Part shown: one piece after another, positions 7,160 to 10,144 of the stretch | Layout of the letters: each line of letters starts with the position of its first letter | Position numbering within the stretch: the stretch's first letter is position 1 | DNA from: Oscillospiraceae bacterium | GTDB taxonomy: Bacteria; Bacillota; Clostridia; Oscillospirales; Acutalibacteraceae | DNA length: 10,144 nucleotides | Direction: 5' to 3' | Assembly (NCBI GenBank): GCA_029007475.1 | Contig: JAQXHW010000044.1 | Span: 1 to 10,144 of the forward strand | Translations under genes and position numbers: made by a program | The notes under the pieces: generated by a model | Told to the model about the DNA's origin: nothing | Databases searched by the model: none | Seen by the model: only the letters and a program-made list of their open reading frames with translations

Positions 7160-8500
7160 TCATTCTATATAGCCCAAGGCCTTTGCGCTCTCAAGCATGG
7201 CAACTCGGGCAATCGGGCCTGCGCTGTAAAAGCCGTAGTCGCCCTCCTCAACCACCACCGCAAATGCGAGAGGACAGCCCTCGTCGGTGCTGTAACCTAT
7301 CATCCAGCCGTTTGGCAGCTTATCGCCTCCGACCTCGGCAGTACCCGTCTTTGCTCCCACGGTAAGTCCGGAAAACATAGAGTCGCCGTAGTAGTCGCTT
7401 ATGGTATAGCGCATAATTTCCGCCATTTTATCGGCGGTTTCCTTGCTCATAAGTCTGCCTGTTGAGCCTGTGGCTGCCCCGCCTATATAGTTGGGGCATT
7501 TTGCTTCACCGCCGTTTGCAATAGCTCCGCAGAGCATAGCCATCTGAGCAGGATTTACCATGTCGGTGTACTGACCGATACCCGACCAGGCAAGCTCGTT
7601 TGCATTAGCATTTTTTACGTCGAAAAAGCCCTTTGCCGTGTTCACGCTTCCCACCTTGCAGCTTGAGGTAATTCCCAAACGCTCGGCGGTTTTCTGCATG
7701 GCCTCTGCTCCTACCTGAGTAGCCAAGTCCGCAAAGGCAATATTACAGGAGTAGGCGAATGCCTCGTAAATATTCATCTCTCCGTGATAGTCAAGACAGG
7801 TTACGTCATCTCCGCCGAAGTCCTTTTTACTCTCGCAGTAAAAGGTTAGTGAGTCCACGTCAATTCCCTTTTCAAGAGCGGCAACAGTTGTGACGATCTT
7901 AAAAATAGAGCCGGGAGCGTAGGTGCTTGAGGTCACGTTGTTAAGGTATGCGCCCTCAGGGATAGTTTCGGGTACATTTTGAGGGTCATAAGAAGGAGTG
8001 CTCACCATACAGATCACCTCGCCCGTCTTGTAGTTATAAACAATACAGGCGCCCTTTCGACCGGCAAATTCGTTGTAAACCGCGGCGCAGGTATTTGCGT
8101 CTAAGGTAAGGCTCATATCTCCGTGGGGCTTAATTGACTCAGGGAGTCCGTAGCCGAAGGTCTTAGTGTGTCCTGCAAGCTCAGCGCGGAAACTTGTCTG
8201 CAAGGCGGTAGCTATATTGTAGGACTCGTCGCCTACCGCGTGGAGCGTGGAAACCCGGGTGCTGTAATCCTCGTTGTATATTCGCACGCCGCCCTCGCTT
8301 TTTGCAAGTATAACCCCGTTTCTGTCCGTAATTGTGCCTGCGGATTTAAGCCCTCCGCCGTGCTGTAAATGGAGATTATAGGTCTGACTTGCCCACATAT
8401 CCGAGTCCGTAAAGTATTTGAAGCACAGCACTCCGAGCCCTAACAAAAACGCTACGGCTAAAACAAGCGCTATTATACTTCTCGACATTGTTCTTTTCAT
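7160..8500 (-). CDS. Class B penicillin-binding protein (peptidoglycan D,D-transpeptidase), short PbpA type
   Basis: A complete 446-residue membrane-anchored transpeptidase that cross-links peptidoglycan stem peptides outside the membrane. One N-terminal membrane segment lies at about residues 8-28. A short dimerisation-type domain follows and contains AGTITDRNGVILA (54-66), equivalent to the 'RGTI.DRNG..LA' of class B PBPs. The transpeptidase domain occupies about 146-440 with all three active-site motifs: SIFK at 198-201 (Ser198 nucleophile), SCN at 251-253 and KTGT at 384-387. It is much shorter than PBP2 or FtsI enzymes (usually about 600-700 residues) and resembles the small PbpA of actinobacteria, which is encoded beside RodA and FHA genes. 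The ATG overlaps the stop of the upstream SEDS gene (ATGA), with GAGGA 7 bases before it, so synthesis of the two partners is coupled. No inactivating change is seen. Assignment to elongation, division or sporulation is not possible from sequence alone. Confidence 0.95.
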   Translation of the reverse strand: MKRTMSRSIIALVLAVAFLLGLGVLCFKYFTDSDMWASQTYNLHLQHGGGLKSAGTITDRNGVILAKSEGGVRIYNEDYSTRVSTLHAVGDESYNIATALQTSFRAELAGHTKTFGYGLPESIKPHGDMSLTLDANTCAAVYNEFAGRKGACIVYNYKTGEVICMVSTPSYDPQNVPETIPEGAYLNNVTSSTYAPGSIFKIVTTVAALEKGIDVDSLTFYCESKKDFGGDDVTCLDYHGEMNIYEAFAYSCNIAFADLATQVGAEAMQKTAERLGITSSCKVGSVNTAKGFFDVKNANANELAWSGIGQYTDMVNPAQMAMLCGAIANGGEAKCPNYIGGAATGSTGRLMSKETADKMAEIMRYTISDYYGDSMFSGLTVGAKTGTAEVGGDKLPNGWMIGYSTDEGCPLAFAVVVEEGDYGFYSAGPIARVAMLESAKALGYIE

Positions 8501-10068
8501 AATCTGTCCTCAGGTTTAGTCTTGCTGTACGTCCTCTCGTCCGCCGCCTTTATGAAAGCAAGCAGTCCCCAACAGGAAAGCATACTTGAGCCGCCTGCAC
8601 TGACAAAGGGCAGGGTTACTCCCGTAAGCGGCAGTAAATCCGTACAGCCGAATATATTTAGAGAGGCCTGAATAAGCATCATTGAAGCGGCACACACCGC
8701 TGAGATTGAGTAGAAGGTGCTTCTGCTTCGGCTGACCATTGAACGGGAGCTTAACACCAAAGCGCAGATAGTAACGGCGATTGTCAGGGCGATTACAAAG
8801 CCCATTTCCTCGGTGATTATACCGAAAACAAGGTCTGTTTCCGAAGCTCCGTAATAACGCAGGAAGCCGTTGCCTACACCCACTCCGAAGAAGCCGCCGG
8901 AAGCAATATAGGTCAGCACTCCTGCCTGCTGGTAGCCCTTGTCGTAGGGGTCCTCAAGGGCATGGCCCCAAGTGGCAAATCGCTCGGCAATATAGGGCTT
9001 AAAGGAGAGGATAAGCACAACCGCAAGGGCGGCGCCCACCACCGCCAAAATAACGGTTTTATAGTCGCCCGAACGTGTAATTGAAATTACGATAAAGGTG
9101 AGGAAAAAGATAAGCGCCGTACCGAAGTCACCCATTACCGCCAAAGCTCCCACGCAGACAGCAGAGAAAATTATGAATTCCAAAAAGTTCCGTTTAGTTT
9201 GCAGGTGGTCTAAAGCCGAAGCGCCTACAAAAATATATGCAACCTTTACAAGCTCTGAGGGCTGAATGGAAACTCCTGCAATATATATTCGGTTTGCGGC
9301 GCCGAATTCCATTGTACCAAAGGCGAGATTAATCGCTAAAAAGGCAACGGAGCCTATCATAACCGCCAATCGCCACTTAACGATTCTGTCGGGGTTTTTT
9401 ATGAACATGAGGATTCCCATGTATAAGACAGCACCGACCATAGCGGCGATAATCTGCACCCAAGCGTCCTTGATATCCTGATTTACAAGAAGCATGGCTC
9501 CGGTGCCCGTTAAAAGCACGGCAATAGTTTCAAGCTCGAAATTACGCCTTCCGAATACACCTCTCGAGAAAGCATAAACCACCCAGGAAAAGAGGATTGT
9601 TGCGCCTAAAATCATTAAAGCCTCAGGTCTCCACATCTCAAAGGAAACGCAAAGCTCAATACACATAAAGGTATGGAAAAGGTTTACCAATATCAAAAGC
9701 AAGGGCGCGCTTACAAAGGGCCTTTTTGAGACTCTTGAGAAAAACCAAGAGTGCTTAATCTCGCCCTCAAATTCCTCACCTCTGCACAGGGTGAACAGGC
9801 TTGAGCCGACTTTGATTTGGTCGTCAATGCAGACCTTTGTGCGAGTTCCTGCCATTTCATCATTAACCATTGTGCCCGATTTTGAGCCGCTGTCGGTAAC
9901 GTACCAGCCACCCTCGCGCCGCAGTAGTACACAGTGATTTCTCGACACCGTAGGGTCCTGTAAAACTATATCGCAGGAGCGGCTTCTGCCTATGGAATTT
10001 TCCCAGCAAAGCACGGGGATATTCTCTCCTGTTCTCTCGTCACGGAGCACAACAAGGGGCTTTTCCAC
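8497..10068 (-). CDS. FHA domain fused to SEDS-family glycosyltransferase (FtsW/RodA/SpoVE)
   Basis: A 523-residue two-part protein. Residues 1-97 form a cytoplasmic FHA (phosphothreonine-binding) domain with the key motifs GRSR (27-30), SRNH (42-45) and DSGSKSGT (59-66) with Asn69. A short linker leads to a polytopic membrane region at about 118-510 with roughly ten or more hydrophobic helices. SEDS hallmarks are QPSELVK (269-275), GDFGTAL with Asp314 at the position of the family's essential acid, 'GYQQ.GVL..IASGG' in the large outer loop, 'TEEMGF', and 'LPLTGVTLPFVSAGGSS' near the C-terminus. SEDS proteins polymerise lipid II into glycan strands with a class B PBP partner, which is the next gene. 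The FHA domain suggests regulation by a PknB/PrkC-type kinase; no kinase lies in the window. The GTG start has no clear Shine-Dalgarno. An in-frame stop lies 33 bases upstream, so no much longer protein is possible. RodA and FtsW roles cannot be told apart here. Confidence 0.93.
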   Translation of the reverse strand: MEKPLVVLRDERTGENIPVLCWENSIGRSRSCDIVLQDPTVSRNHCVLLRREGGWYVTDSGSKSGTMVNDEMAGTRTKVCIDDQIKVGSSLFTLCRGEEFEGEIKHSWFFSRVSKRPFVSAPLLLILVNLFHTFMCIELCVSFEMWRPEALMILGATILFSWVVYAFSRGVFGRRNFELETIAVLLTGTGAMLLVNQDIKDAWVQIIAAMVGAVLYMGILMFIKNPDRIVKWRLAVMIGSVAFLAINLAFGTMEFGAANRIYIAGVSIQPSELVKVAYIFVGASALDHLQTKRNFLEFIIFSAVCVGALAVMGDFGTALIFFLTFIVISITRSGDYKTVILAVVGAALAVVLILSFKPYIAERFATWGHALEDPYDKGYQQAGVLTYIASGGFFGVGVGNGFLRYYGASETDLVFGIITEEMGFVIALTIAVTICALVLSSRSMVSRSRSTFYSISAVCAASMMLIQASLNIFGCTDLLPLTGVTLPFVSAGGSSMLSCWGLLAFIKAADERTYSKTKPEDRL

Positions 10069-10101
10069 GCGCTTTTGACGGCGCAGAGAAGCAAAGCACT
10101 C

Positions 10102-10144
10102 TTAGAGTATGAATATGGCAAACAGCGCCATCAGTATCCTAAGA
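10102..10144 (-). CDS. C-terminal end of an unidentified upstream gene
   Basis: Read on the minus strand from base 10143, the last 13 codons are LRILMALFAIFIL, followed by TAA at 10104-10102. The strongly hydrophobic end would fit a membrane protein. The stop is 33 bases before the GTG of the FHA-SEDS gene and in the same frame, so the gene could belong to the same transcription unit. Only 13 residues are visible and the family cannot be named. The frame could be non-coding. Confidence 0.35.
   Translation of the reverse strand, partial: LRILMALFAIFIL

Noticed and set aside
6972..7163. A 63-codon minus-strand frame starting at the PBP stop (ATGA), considered as a SecM-like leader peptide for secA.
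   Set aside because: It runs through the terminator hairpin and its U tract and the AT-rich promoter region, then overlaps the secA start in another frame. It shows no signal-peptide or arrest-like end.
1..10144. Mobile elements, CRISPR arrays, tRNA genes, or a defence system.
   Set aside because: Nearly all bases are taken up by tightly packed housekeeping genes. I saw no transposase, integrase, repeat array, tRNA fold or defence gene, and no gap over about 160 bases that could hide one.

Overview
The window is about 10.1 kb of densely packed bacterial chromosome with every gene on the minus strand. It most likely comes from a member of the Clostridia, probably near the Ruminococcaceae/Oscillospiraceae. 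This is inferred from the long clostridial-style SecA with an extra segment in its second nucleotide-binding domain, from a gltX-glnS pair (glnS is patchy in Firmicutes), from an FHA-SEDS fusion, and from a secreted cohesin-like protein. GC content looks moderate, with an AT-rich island at about 7020-7125. I see no tRNA, rRNA, CRISPR array, insertion sequence or phage gene.

Reading in the direction of transcription (right to left), the first unit is a cell-wall unit. It holds the last 13 codons of an unidentified gene (10102-10144), a SEDS-family (FtsW/RodA/SpoVE) membrane protein with an FHA domain fused to its N-terminus (8497-10068), and a short class B penicillin-binding protein overlapping it by ATGA (7160-8500). 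The unit ends at a good Rho-independent terminator (7118-7148). The SEDS protein would polymerise lipid II glycan and the PBP would cross-link it. The FHA domain suggests control by Ser/Thr phosphorylation.

The second unit starts from an AT-rich intergenic region with a plausible extended -10 promoter (7078-7106). It runs secA (4133-7003), gltX (2672-4117), glnS (979-2658), an SDR reductase with the signature of the EF-P 5-aminopentanone reductase YmfI (227-964), and a secreted cohesin-like protein cut by the window edge (1-230). Gaps are 15, 13 and 14 bases, then a 4-base overlap, so these genes are very likely one operon. It combines protein export, aminoacyl-tRNA supply and, if the YmfI reading is right, EF-P modification, followed by an exported protein.

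Most of the content is housekeeping. The points worth a second look are the FHA-SEDS fusion paired with a minimal PBP, the gltX-glnS tandem, the likely EF-P modification enzyme behind a FabG-like sequence, and the coupled cohesin-like secreted protein.
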